Shown here piece after piece: positions 55,760 through 64,000 of a DNA stretch of 64,000 nt. The notes beneath the pieces were generated by a model. That model worked only from the letters and a program-made list of their open reading frames with translations. It was not told the origin of the DNA and made no database searches. The stretch's first letter is position 1. Every line of letters begins with the position of its first letter. The stretch lies in the NCBI GenBank assembly GCA_022494885.1, contig JAGVSM010000824.1, positions 186,001 through 250,000 on the forward strand, written 5' to 3'. The stretch comes from Micrasema longulum (lineage: Eukaryota > Arthropoda > Insecta > Trichoptera > Brachycentridae). Both the position numbers and the translations under genes were made by a program.

Positions 55760-56806
55760 CAAGGCATAAAAAATGTTGGGCTTTATTTTGAGAAATACAA
55801 AAAATTTCAAGTCCATCCGATCATTGAAAATATTATACTGTTCTCTTGTAAGAAGTAATTTCGATTTTAATTCATCAATATGGTCACCCTGCTATAATGT
55901 TCATGTTTATTATATAGGAAACATTCAACATAAATTTCTACGATATATAAACTACAAACTAAACATTCCAATACAAAATGTGAATTATGACTATTTATTA
56001 ACACAGCTTAACCTAACAACACTTTTTTGAAAGAAGAACTATTAATGATTTCATTGTACTGTATAAAATTGTAAACTCTTTTTTTGATGCACCAAAAATA
56101 CTTGAATTGGTTAATTTTAGAGTACCTGCTGTCAACACAAGGAGTACTTTATTATTTCATTGCTCCAGTACTTCTTCCAACCAACAAAACAATTCATTGA
56201 TACAGAGACTGCATAGGTTAGGTAACATTTATGAAACGGCTGCAGACATTCTGTCCAATTCTTTACCATCTTATAAGTCCACAATATCAAGTTTATTTGT
56301 GGCTGCTCGTCAAACTATTATTGACAATTCAATTTTATAAATTAAAAAAAAAAACTTATTTATTTATTTTCATTACCTTATACTTGTTTTTTATTTTTTA
56401 CTATTATATCAAATTGCATTGTAGTATTGGCAAATACGCATTTCATAGATACATATTTTTATTTCTTATTTTTTCATGATAATATATGCTTGCTTGTTTA
56501 TTAATTTAACTTTAAAATGTCTTTCTTGCTGACCGTAACACTGTACTTATTGTTTGCTTTACAGAATTTATTTCATAAGCTTATATCTTTGCATTTTTTG
56601 TTAATATGCTTACTATTTTTTCTTGCATCCTTTGTTATTATTGTTTTTTTTTTTACTTTGTAAAACTTTTTATCATATCCTTTATAACTAATTTCACTTT
56701 TTTTTTCTGTATATTCTGTTTATTATTTAGTATGTTAGCATGTATTTCATTTTTATTTTTTGTAAATGCCTTTTTGGCGTTAATGAAAAAATAAATAAAT
56801 AAATAA
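55760..56806 (+). mobile_element. Jockey-like LINE 3' part, well preserved
   Basis: The first frame (55773 to about 56030) reads MLGFILRNTKNFKSIRSLKI, LYCSLVRSNFDFNSSIWSPC, IGNIQHKFLRYINYKLNIP. After a frameshift near 56028 it continues ERRTINDFIVLYKIVNSFFD, APKILELVNFRVPAVNTRST and on to a stop at 56338-56340. The order LGFI.R, LY..LVRS..., W.P.Y..., IQ.KFLRY, RR...D...LYK..N is the region after the RT active site in Jockey-type LINEs. Only one frameshift separates the halves, so it is relatively young. The AT-rich 3' UTR ends in an (AAAT)n tail at about 56788-56806. RT core and endonuclease are absent. Confidence 0.9.
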
Positions 56807-56809
56807 CGG

Positions 56810-57105
56810 CAAGCTATACAGTTGACAAAATGAGCTATCAAGTGACGATGAGACTACTGAGAATTAATATTTCTAAATGAACATGGCTTTTGCAGAAAAT
56901 TAGTTTTACCGTTTTTAGAGTAAAGTAAAATAGTACAGTGAAACAAATAAGACCATAAATAAATAAAATGACGCAAGCAACAACTAATACGCGTTAACAT
57001 TTGAAGTTGACCATTAAAAGTATCACTTGCGTGGGATGCGCAATATTTGTTTTTTAAAAAAAAAACTAATTTTTTTAATTAACGAGATTTTTGACTCAAT
57101 TTATG
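56810..57105. other. AT-rich spacer between LINE and MITE
   Basis: No feature recognised; it belongs to the interior of the structure enclosed by the inverted arms at 55355 and 57572. Confidence 0.4.
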
Positions 57106-57109
57106 TGTA

Positions 57110-57547
57110 TGTCACCACCAAATAGATCAATTAGCCGCTCAATTGGACGGTTAGGCTGTTTACCAAATGGCAGAATTATACGCATAATGGCGAACGTTGA
57201 AAACGAAATGTTGAAAGCAACGTTTAACGAAAAGGCTGAACGTCGCTTAGAATATTAAATTTAATACTACAAAAATAATTATTTTGTTCATTAAATTTAT
57301 TTTTTAATGTGAAGTTAGGTTAGATAATAAAAAAGAGTTTTTCTACTTTATTTGGTCCAACTTAACTTAACCTAACCCGGCAACATTCGGTTGTCTTTCC
57401 CAGTTAGCTTTCAACCAGCCAACATGTTGAACGTTGAGCTATCTTAATTCATTTAACAAATAGCCTAGATATTTAATCGAATGCCGGTATTTGATGAACA
57501 ACCTAGCCATCTAATTAAGTGGCTGATTTAATGATTTGGTGGTGACA
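57110..57547. mobile_element. 438-bp MITE with 14-bp perfect TIRs and TGTA TSD
   Basis: The left end TGTCACCACCAAAT and right end ATTTGGTGGTGACA are exact inverted repeats, with weaker pairing inward for about 70 bp (AGCCGCTCAATT against AATTAAGTGGCT; GGTTAGGCTGTT against AACAACCTAGCC). It is flanked by the direct repeat TGTA (57106-57109 and 57548-57551). No transposase frame. This fits a non-autonomous DNA transposon; I cannot assign the superfamily. It contains GGTTAGG/CCTAACC words internally. Confidence 0.85.
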
Positions 57548-57861
57548 TGTATACAACACAATATTTACTGGGCAGAATCTTGCACAAGATCTTGCACAAG
57601 ATCTTGCACCACGTTCTGACCCATGTTATACGTGCGTTTGTACAATTGTCATGATAAGTTGATTTGTCACCGATTTCGTACTTGTAGTAAGTACATAGTT
57701 GCTAGAATTCTTTAGTACAAGCTATTGAAATGTCTGTTGCAGTCACAACTTCAATTAATAAACATTTGAAATATCACATGACATATAAAAAACTTTTAAA
57801 AAAAAATTTCTTACCAGTGTTCATACTTACATTTACTTTTCATACATGGTAAAACTCCGTT

Positions 57862-57995
57862 ATTGTGGTTCCGTGGCTGGTGTCGCTGACTCACGGATCA
57901 AAGGTCTCAGGTTCGAACCCTACTCTACCGCAACTCTAATCTCATTTTCTTATAGTGGAAATGGCGTCCAAAACGGAAATATTTTGTAAAAAAAC
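57862..57995 (+). mobile_element. SINE-B copy 3
   Basis: Head TGTGGTTCCGTGGCTGGTGT, GACTCACGGATCAAAGG and a perfect B box GGTTCGAACCC. The body is short: GAAATGGCGTCCAAAACGG, then A/T-rich tail. The head could be mistaken for a tRNA gene, but the surrounding body matches SINE-B and the head lacks a plausible acceptor stem. Confidence 0.8.
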
Positions 57996-58014
57996 AAAAA
58001 AAAACACAAAAGTC

Positions 58015-58265
58015 AAAAAATGGAAGAGTTGAGAAAATATGGATGTTTAAACCTAAGCGAAATTATGAATGTTTTACAGTGTATATAGTGGCCACTTTAA
58101 CCAGATAATGACAGGTCATAAGCCCCGTAAATGCCTAGACTTCCATATTTCATTTTCAAAAATGATGTCCCTCTCTGTTGCAACAAATTTAGATCTGAAT
58201 AATTCCCAAGGGAGAAAATCCAGCCTGTCTGCAAACATTTGGACATACTCAAAACATTGTTGAAC
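58015..58265 (-). repeat. Repeat D copy
   Basis: Minus orientation with almost all blocks: GAAGAGTTGAGAAAATATGG, ATGAATGTTTTACAGTGTAT, GTGGCCACTTTAACCAG, ACAGGTCATAAGCCCCGTAA, TGCCTAGACTTCCATATTTC, CCCTCTCTGTTGCAACAAAT, TTCCCAAGGGAGAAAATCC and ACATTTGGACATACTCAAAA. Frames through it on both strands are shadows of the repeat. Confidence 0.9.
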
Positions 58266-58309
58266 CACCAAACTCCCTTACATTGCATTTAAAAATCAGC
58301 CTCATGAGA

Positions 58310-58440
58310 CTTGTCCTCGTGGAAAACCTCTCAAAATATGGAAGGACACCTGGGAATCCACCTCATAGGAGAAGCTACCCTCTAAAGAAGAGACCGTGTA
58401 GGTCTATCGCAAAGAAGAAGAATTAGAAGGTTTTTTTCAG
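58310..58440 (+). pseudogene. Possible LINE C-terminal scrap
   Basis: The + strand reads RGKPLKIWKDTWEST, stop, then a VYRKEEELE-like end (GTCTATCGCAAAGAAGAAGA). The 'GRP.K.WED' followed by 'DRK.W' pattern is common at LINE protein C-termini. It is short and degenerate. Confidence 0.4.
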
Positions 58441-58444
58441 CATA

Positions 58445-59420
58445 AATACTATCCCATCCCGAGTCTACAATAAAACACCAGTGCCGTTTATATATTTAAA
58501 ATATATATAATAACTTTTTATTAAAAAAAGATTCGTCATTTTTAAGATATTTGTTCACTACTTGTCTGCAAATATTTTGACGTACTTTGAAATTAAAATA
58601 CATTATGGAGCTTAAAGGTTTGTCGTTAACTTTCACCCTTCTAAAATTTCAGATCAAAATGTCTTTGTAATGAGCAAACTACCCCTACAATTTCCTAGAA
58701 AGGATAATGTTATCGCATTTACTGAACGATTTAAAAGAGGCTTTAAAGGTGATGGAAGGTTCTCAAAGTGTAATTAACTATGGATATGTTAGGAACTTAA
58801 GCTTTCCCTTATCCCTATCCATTATTTTGCTACTATTGAACGATTTTTTTACGGACGTTTCTGATAATTGACAGGAAAATATACAACAGAGAAGACGTTA
58901 CGACGTTATTAAGGAATAAATTCCACTGAACTTGATTACAAATTTAAATTAAAAAACGTTTAGCTAGTGATAGTATTGACATTTCGTTTTATTGTACTGT
59001 AAATTTTAACTTATCTAGAAAAGGTTTTTAAATTCAATAGTATTTAACTCTTAAAAGGCTGTTCTTAAGAAATCCTTAACACGCGGTGGGGTAACATCTT
59101 GTTACCTCTAGCAAATGACAGAGTATTCTGAAGTTCAGATATTTGAAAAAAAAAATATTGGGACTTTCTATTACATAATTTGTTTTCCATAATTTATAAA
59201 AAAATTAGTAAAATTTAGACCTGTTAAAGAAAAATAAATCAAAAATCGTAAATTCGCAGTCACGTTACAAGCGTGCACTCCTGCTCACTGCCAATAACTG
59301 ACTGATTGAACGAGTTTCTTACTTTGTTTTTGTCTCTTTCACACCCACCGAATACAATACAGCGTATCTGTCTTCATAGTTATTACAGAGTTCTTTTCTC
59401 GTGCTCTTTCTTATAAAGTT
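58445..59420. other. AT-rich stretch, nothing supported
   Basis: No feature recognised. Confidence 0.4.
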
Positions 59421-59424
59421 CTTT

Positions 59425-59645
59425 CTTATAAAGGCAAAATGATGAATGTTACACAGTGTGTAAAGTGGCCATTTAAACTAGCCATTGACAGGTCATAAGC
59501 CCTGTAGATCCCTAGACTTCTATATTACCTTCTCTTAAATGTTCTTCATCTCTGTTGTAATATGTTTATATAAACAGCTCCCCAGGGAGTTGAATCCAGT
59601 CCTTGTCTACAAAAATTTGGACAAACTCAAAATACTGTTGATATA
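59425..59645 (-). repeat. Repeat D copy
   Basis: AAAATGATGAATGTTACACA, GTGTGTAAAGTGGCCATTTA, AACTAGCCATTGACAGGTCA, CCCTAGACTTCTATATTACC, CATCTCTGTTGTAATATG, CAGCTCCCCAGGGAGTTGAA, TCCAGTCCTTGTCTAC and TTTGGACAAACTCAAAATAC. The CTCCCCAGGGAG word is a further perfect palindrome. Close to the copies at 62205 and 62512. Confidence 0.9.
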
Positions 59646-59649
59646 CAAA

Positions 59650-60530
59650 ATTAATCGTCGGTAAATTATTTTGTAATATTAAGTTTTCGCAGATCGTATT
59701 CGGAATCACATTCACGGGACCACAACCCAATTCTTAGTTTTTCCATGAACTACGTGTTATATTAGTGAAAAATTATATGTTTGAGCTATTTAAGGTGACC
59801 TTAGACCTTTACTATTTGAAGGTCATTTTTGACGTATTCGACCTTGAAATCTATAGCCCTACGTTTAAAAATATATTGATACATATAACTTCATAAAGCA
59901 TGGCAGTGAAACAAACAAGATTTATAAGAACAAAAAATAAATTGAATTAAAAATGTGATTAGTTAATTGGTATTCTTGGACGTGAGAATATTAATGCTTT
60001 GTTTACATGCATATGAGAATAAATTAAATTGCGTTCTTACATTAACAGATTAATTAGTTACAATCTTAAAACTGTAATTACAATATTGTTTTGTTTTGAT
60101 GTGCTGTACAATCATGAACAAAAATGTTCAACCACTTAAACGTAGATAAAATTTTATGAACCTTATAATAATTTTGATGAGTAATCTCTGGAGGCTGCTT
60201 GTAAATGTCTAATGGTCCAATCAAAGTAGGTATTGAAATATTATGATCTTGAAACTTAAAAATATTTATTAGCATTCCAACCAATAGGAGAATTAAACTA
60301 TGTTTAAGAAACCTTGTAACATGTTGTAGAACAATCTCATTGTAAATGAATTAAAAAACAAAACGCAATATAAGTTATTGGCATCAATGCCTTAGCAGCC
60401 AGGGAGAGGATGAATGGCGAGTATCCAGCGCAATAAAACATGACCTCTTCGTCTAAGGTTAGGTTGCTCCAAATAAAAAATAGAAGAAGAATGCAACGAA
60501 AACCACTTTATTTATCAAGTTATATAAATT
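59650..60530. other. AT-rich stretch with small scraps
   Basis: 59715-59735 holds an inverted SINE-B head scrap (CACGGGACCACAACCCAATT). 60380-60480 is GC-richer with a GAAGAAGAAT end, possibly an RTE-like terminus, but too short to call. The minus-strand frame at 60078-60284 has no known domain. Confidence 0.35.
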
Positions 60531-60539
60531 ACTTTCATC

Positions 60540-61500
60540 GAAAATTGGATGCATTTGTGAGAGAGGCAGGTTCGAGCGACGATCAGATCTGTTGTTAGTC
60601 CGCAATATCACGGCACCGCAACATTTTTTGGTTGGTTGGAAAAAATCAATACCACTTGATTGAGGTACAGAAGTGAACTCCCCCTTAAGTTGTGTGATTT
60701 GGAATATGCAGATGATGCAGTCCTTTTTGAAAAGTCTGTTGGTGATTTTCAGGAAATTGTTGACACTCTGCAGGTAAACTCAACTCGTCTGGGTCTTAAT
60801 ATTAATACAAAAAAGACTCAGATCATGTGCAACAAATCTTGTCCTGACCCTGATCAGCTTCTCTATAATAATAGACAGATGATTGAGAAAATTGACAGCT
60901 TTAAGTATTTGGGAGTACATATAACTGAGAATGGAAGCATGCATAAAGAGCTCGCAACCCGCCTAGGAATTGCTGGAGCAACTTTTAACATGATGCGTGT
61001 TGTCTGGAACTCTAGTCTATGCCGATTGCCGATTATTCAACTCTTGTATAATGCCAGTTCTTCTATGGGTGTGAATCTTGGCACCTAACCAAAGCTCAAA
61101 ACACTAAACTTCTTAGTTTTGGGAGTAAGTGCTTGAGAAGAATATTACGTATAAGGTGGTTCGATTTTATAACTAACATTGAAGTCCGAGAACGGACGCA
61201 GCAGCCTCCTATAACGAGCGTCTTGAGGATGTGGCGGTGGACCTGGCTTGAACACGTGCTGCGCATGCCTCAGGAGAACCTAAACCCTAGTTGCCTCTTC
61301 TTTAAACCTGCGGGATCACGCCGTCCTGGAAGGCCGTCAATGACGATCTTTAGACTTTATTCGGTGGAATTAAGGGGCGCTGGATTGACATGGGAAGAGA
61401 GTGCTGGCTGGCGATAGGGTCTCCTGGAGGTAACTGGTGATGTTCACATGCTCCACTTAGAAGCGGATGTGGAAAAGAAGACTTAACACTTTAGACTAAG
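60540..61500 (+). mobile_element. LINE with YADD reverse-transcriptase motif, C-terminal half
   Basis: The first frame (60660-61086) contains LCDLEYADDAVLFEKSVGDF, in which YADD is the catalytic motif of the reverse transcriptase. It continues LGLNINTKKTQIMCN and SFKYLGVHITENGSMHKELA, then RLGIAGATFNMMRVVWNSS (the usual 'F.YLGS.I...G....E...RI..A...F' block). A frameshift near 61055-61075 interrupts YGCESWHLT. The second frame resumes with CLRRILRIRWFDFITNIEVR, LRMWRWTWLEHVLRMP, GSRRPGRPSMTIFRLY and ends near 61480. The clade (RTE- or CR1-like) is not settled. Upstream fingers and endonuclease are missing. It is the only remnant in the window keeping the RT active site. Confidence 0.9.
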
Positions 61501-61814
61501 ATACGACATCTGGACAGTTAGTTATAAAACAAACACCAACGGCAGCTTGTTTAAAATTTATAGATTTATTTAACGCACGCCAAGTATGCTAATTACAAAA
61601 GTCGACGATTTCTGGAAGATTAATGATCGCCGATTATTAAATTATAGCCATTTAATTTGTTATATGTGTGATAAACACAGCTAATTAATAATAATTATGG
61701 CAAACATGTGTGCTAATATCTTCGAATTCTTAACTTTTCTAAGTATTTTTTGTGCGGAAAATTTCAAATGTTATCTATATGCATGTAAACATTTTAATGT
61801 AAACGTATATACAT

Positions 61815-61985
61815 TACAATATTTGAGTTTGTCCAAATGTTTCAAGACAGAAGACTGGATTTTACCCTCTCGGGAGTCATTAAGATTAACAAAATACAAC
61901 AGGGATGGAGAATACCTTAAAGAAGGGAATATGAAAGTGAAGAGATTAACAGGGCTTATGACCAGCCAATGTCAGGTTGTTAATA
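61815..61985 (+). repeat. Repeat D copy
   Basis: Left end CAATATTTGAGTTTGTCCAA, then CAAGACAGAAGACTGGATTT, ACAACAGGGATGGAGAATAC, AGAAGGGAATATGAAAGTG and GGGCTTATGACCAGCCAATG. It stops before the palindromic core. Confidence 0.8.
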
Positions 61986-62204
61986 TATACATTTAGCATA
62001 ACAGTGTTAGTAAATCATAAAGACATTTTGAAAATAAAAAATAAAATAACGCAACTTGTCGAAACAGTTTTCAAAATGATATTTTTTAATTGTACTTTAT
62101 TAATATAATATAAATAATATATAATAGGGCCCTGGTTACCTACATACTTTCTTATGCTTAAAGCTCAGGGGTTCACAATTATTAAATGAAAAACATAATT
62201 CAAA

Positions 62205-62425
62205 TATTAACATGTTACAACAGAGATGAAGAACTTTTTTGATAAGGTAATATAGAAGTCTAGGCATCTACAGGGCTTATGACCTGTCAATGGCTGGTTT
62301 AAGTGGCCACTTTACACACTGTGTAACATTCACCATTCTGCCCATATTTGAACATCTATATTCCTGCAATTTTTTTATCTGTTGATGTTTGTAAAGTTAA
62401 AGAGCTGAAACCTTTATTCATGCGG
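62205..62425 (+). repeat. Repeat D copy with perfect core
   Basis: GTTACAACAGAGATGAAGAA, TAGAAGTCTAGGCATCTACA, GGGCTTATGACCTGTCAATG, TTTAAGTGGCCACTTTACAC, ACTGTGTAACATTCACCATT, AACATCTATATTCCTGCAA and AAAGAGCTGAAACCTTTATT. The core palindromes AAGTGGCCACTT and TTACACACTGTGTAA overlap by two bases and are both perfect here. Confidence 0.9.
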
Positions 62426-62511
62426 GTGGGATTTATCTAATTGAATTATTTCACCTACATACGAGGCAACGCCTGAAAGTGTTATTTTTCATTTTTTATA
62501 CTTCTTCATGG

Positions 62512-62600
62512 ACCTTCTCTAAAATGTTCTTCAGCTCTGTTGTGACATGTTAATATTAACAGCTCCCCAGGGAGTTGAATCCAGTCCTTGTCTACTAATA
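62512..62600 (-). repeat. Repeat D left-end fragment
   Basis: CCTTCTCTAAAATGTTCTTC, AGCTCTGTTGTGACATG, CAGCTCCCCAGGGAGTTGAA and TCCAGTCCTTGTCTAC, on the strand opposite to the copy at 62205. It is very similar to the corresponding part of 59425-59645. Confidence 0.8.
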
Positions 62601-62604
62601 TGAT

Positions 62605-64000
62605 TACAATAATGTGTAAGGATGATACAGCGCGTGCCTTTACCTCCATCCACAAAGTTAACGACATTTTTACTGTGTAGAATATATAAATGAATCTTAT
62701 CCTATATTTCATTTTAAATATTAAATAAATGTAAATACCAAGTCGAGTCTTTTTGTCATGTTATCGTAAAGATGGGAAGTGAGATGGATACGGTTTTTAA
62801 AACTAGACATGAGAACAAAAAAATCTTATTATGAATATCTTTTTTAATTTCTAAAACATACAAGTGGTCTAGTTTTAATATTTTACATTTAATATGAAGA
62901 ACTTAAAAAAATCAGTGTTTTAATTTAGAAATTTGATCATTTTAAGATGATTGGTGAATTAAGAAAAAAAAATGAGTTGGATTAATGGTCAAAATTTTAT
63001 TGCGGGTTTTTTTTATGATCATCACTGTATATAAAATGGTCATTTTAGTATCCTCCAACATGTCAGAAGTATTGAAAATATACATATATATATATACATA
63101 TTTTCTGCTTAATTCTTTGAAGCATGTTGGTATAAAAAACGTTTCACATGTTCAATATGTTTTTTTGATACTAGAACCGTGATAAATATTAAATACGACG
63201 TTGATAATACAATAAAGACAAAACATATTTGCTAACATGTGTCACTAGTCTCTGACAGAATTAAAGAGTTGTTAACTTCATTACTGATATGGTGGTAGTA
63301 AAATTTATACCACCTTAAAAAGCGTTTTCAAATATTTTTTACACTCAATAATCAGAGAAATAATATCAGTTTATAATTTTTTGTTAAAACAAAAAACTGT
63401 GCCACAAAGAGTTTATATAGTTGATATCACTGTTTTAACGTCTGTTGATATGTAGCTGCTTTGTAAAAATACATAGTACTGCGTTTACTTATTTGCATAT
63501 TTTTCTTAATATGATTTATGAAAAATCGTTTAAGGTCATTTTAATACATTATTATTTTATTACACATACGTTAACAAAAAAAAAAACGTAATAACCTATG
63601 AACTTGGTAGTCTTTAGTTATATTGTGTGAATTGTTAAATAATTGCACAATGCAGAAATTACAAATTCTTACGTATTTAGTTACTCGTTTGACCTTTTGA
63701 TAGTTCTTGAGAAATACAATACGTTTTACTTGGTGCATTTTATTTTTATTAAAAGATGTTAATAAAACTTTATGCATTATTGATCGCAAAATAAATGTTC
63801 AATTTAAAGGATTCCAAAAATGATATTAAAACAACAAAATGGCGTTCAAAACATGACGTAAAATTGGGAAAATTCGTAAAGAGCTATGATAAATATTTTT
63901 TTTTTAATTTTATTTAAGACGGGCAGTAGGTTAGCGAGCACATGTGAGTTATGTATTTTATATGACTCACAAAAACATGATTTTCATAAGTAAATATATA
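62605..64000. other. AT-rich stretch, nothing supported
   Basis: A short TA-type microsatellite (about 63080-63102, ATACATATATATATATACAT) and runs of A/T are present. No exon borders, tRNA-like boxes or shared repeats were found. Confidence 0.45.

Larger units (their letters stand above)
55355..57660. mobile_element. Inverted arms enclosing a nested cluster
   Basis: 55355-55425 (GACATGATCAACTAAAGTGG, GTATTACACGGGTTAG, GGTACAAGATCTTGTGC) is an imperfect inverse of 57572-57660 (CTTGCACAAGATCTTGCACA, GACCCATGTTATACGTGC, ATGATAAGTTGATTTG). The space between contains a SINE-A, a LINE and a TSD-flanked MITE, each apparently inserted later. The arms may be the ends of an older DNA element. Beside the right arm TTGCACAAGATC is repeated nearly three times in tandem (57576-57607). 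Confidence 0.5.

Noticed and set aside
57862..57935. Possible tRNA gene with perfect B box
   Set aside because: The head matches SINE-B at 8066-8267 and 43023-43205, and no convincing acceptor stem can be drawn.
58069..58288. Frames on both strands at 58.1-58.3 kb
   Set aside because: Both lie inside a repeat D copy, and no frame is conserved among repeat D copies.
1..64000. CRISPR array, prokaryotic operon or viral gene cluster
   Set aside because: No regularly spaced direct repeats with unique spacers, no ribosome-binding-site-led gene runs and no viral structural genes are visible; composition and repeats are those of an arthropod nuclear genome.

Overview
The window reads as arthropod, most likely insect, nuclear DNA, made almost entirely of AT-rich noncoding sequence packed with decayed transposable elements. 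The insect reading rests on a (TTAGG)n tract at 5467-5510 (the usual insect telomere unit), RTE- and Jockey-like LINE remnants, tRNA-headed SINEs, and an element at 22500-23300 whose conserved ends (CCCGCGGCTT...; AATCGGTTAAGCCGTTTAG) recur across insect genomes. The order cannot be fixed from the sequence alone. There is no prokaryotic gene organisation, and nearly all open frames are chance frames or transposon fragments.

Host-gene signal is sparse. Two short segments have textbook + strand splice borders: 5643-5683 (41 nt) and 51644-51730 (87 nt). The frame left open by the first joins in phase to the only open frame of the second, so much of the window may be one large intron of about 46 kb. 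A third candidate at 41821-42034 looks like the last exon of a small cysteine-containing secreted protein, with an AATAAA just after its stop.

Layout: 1-5.5 kb holds SINE-A copy 1, an inverted copy of repeat D, a LINE 3' tail, repeat E and a hammerhead-like hairpin; 5.6 kb, candidate exon 1; 6-10 kb, SINE-C copies and a minus-strand LINE split by SINE-B; 10.2-11.7 kb, a 177-bp hairpin element with a target-site duplication (TSD) and a 750-bp foldback element; 12-17.5 kb, no recognised feature apart from short fragments; 17.5-24.2 kb, repeat D, repeat P, a palindromic element and the CCCGCGG element; 24-36 kb, SINE-C fragments and two LINE remnants; 36-43.3 kb, LINEs, repeat D, repeat P with a hairpin motif, and a solo LTR carrying a SINE; 45.7-46.2 kb, a second LTR; 49-53.6 kb, LINE ends, candidate exon 2 and an RTE LINE; 55.3-57.7 kb, a nested cluster inside inverted arms; 58-62.6 kb, five copies of repeat D and a LINE with a YADD reverse-transcriptase motif.

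No transposon appears intact. All LINEs are 5'-truncated, frameshifted or interrupted by stops, and the SINEs would have depended on LINEs elsewhere. The most informative items are the candidate exon pair, the nested insertions that order the repeats in time, and the abundant unclassified repeat D with its conserved palindromic core.
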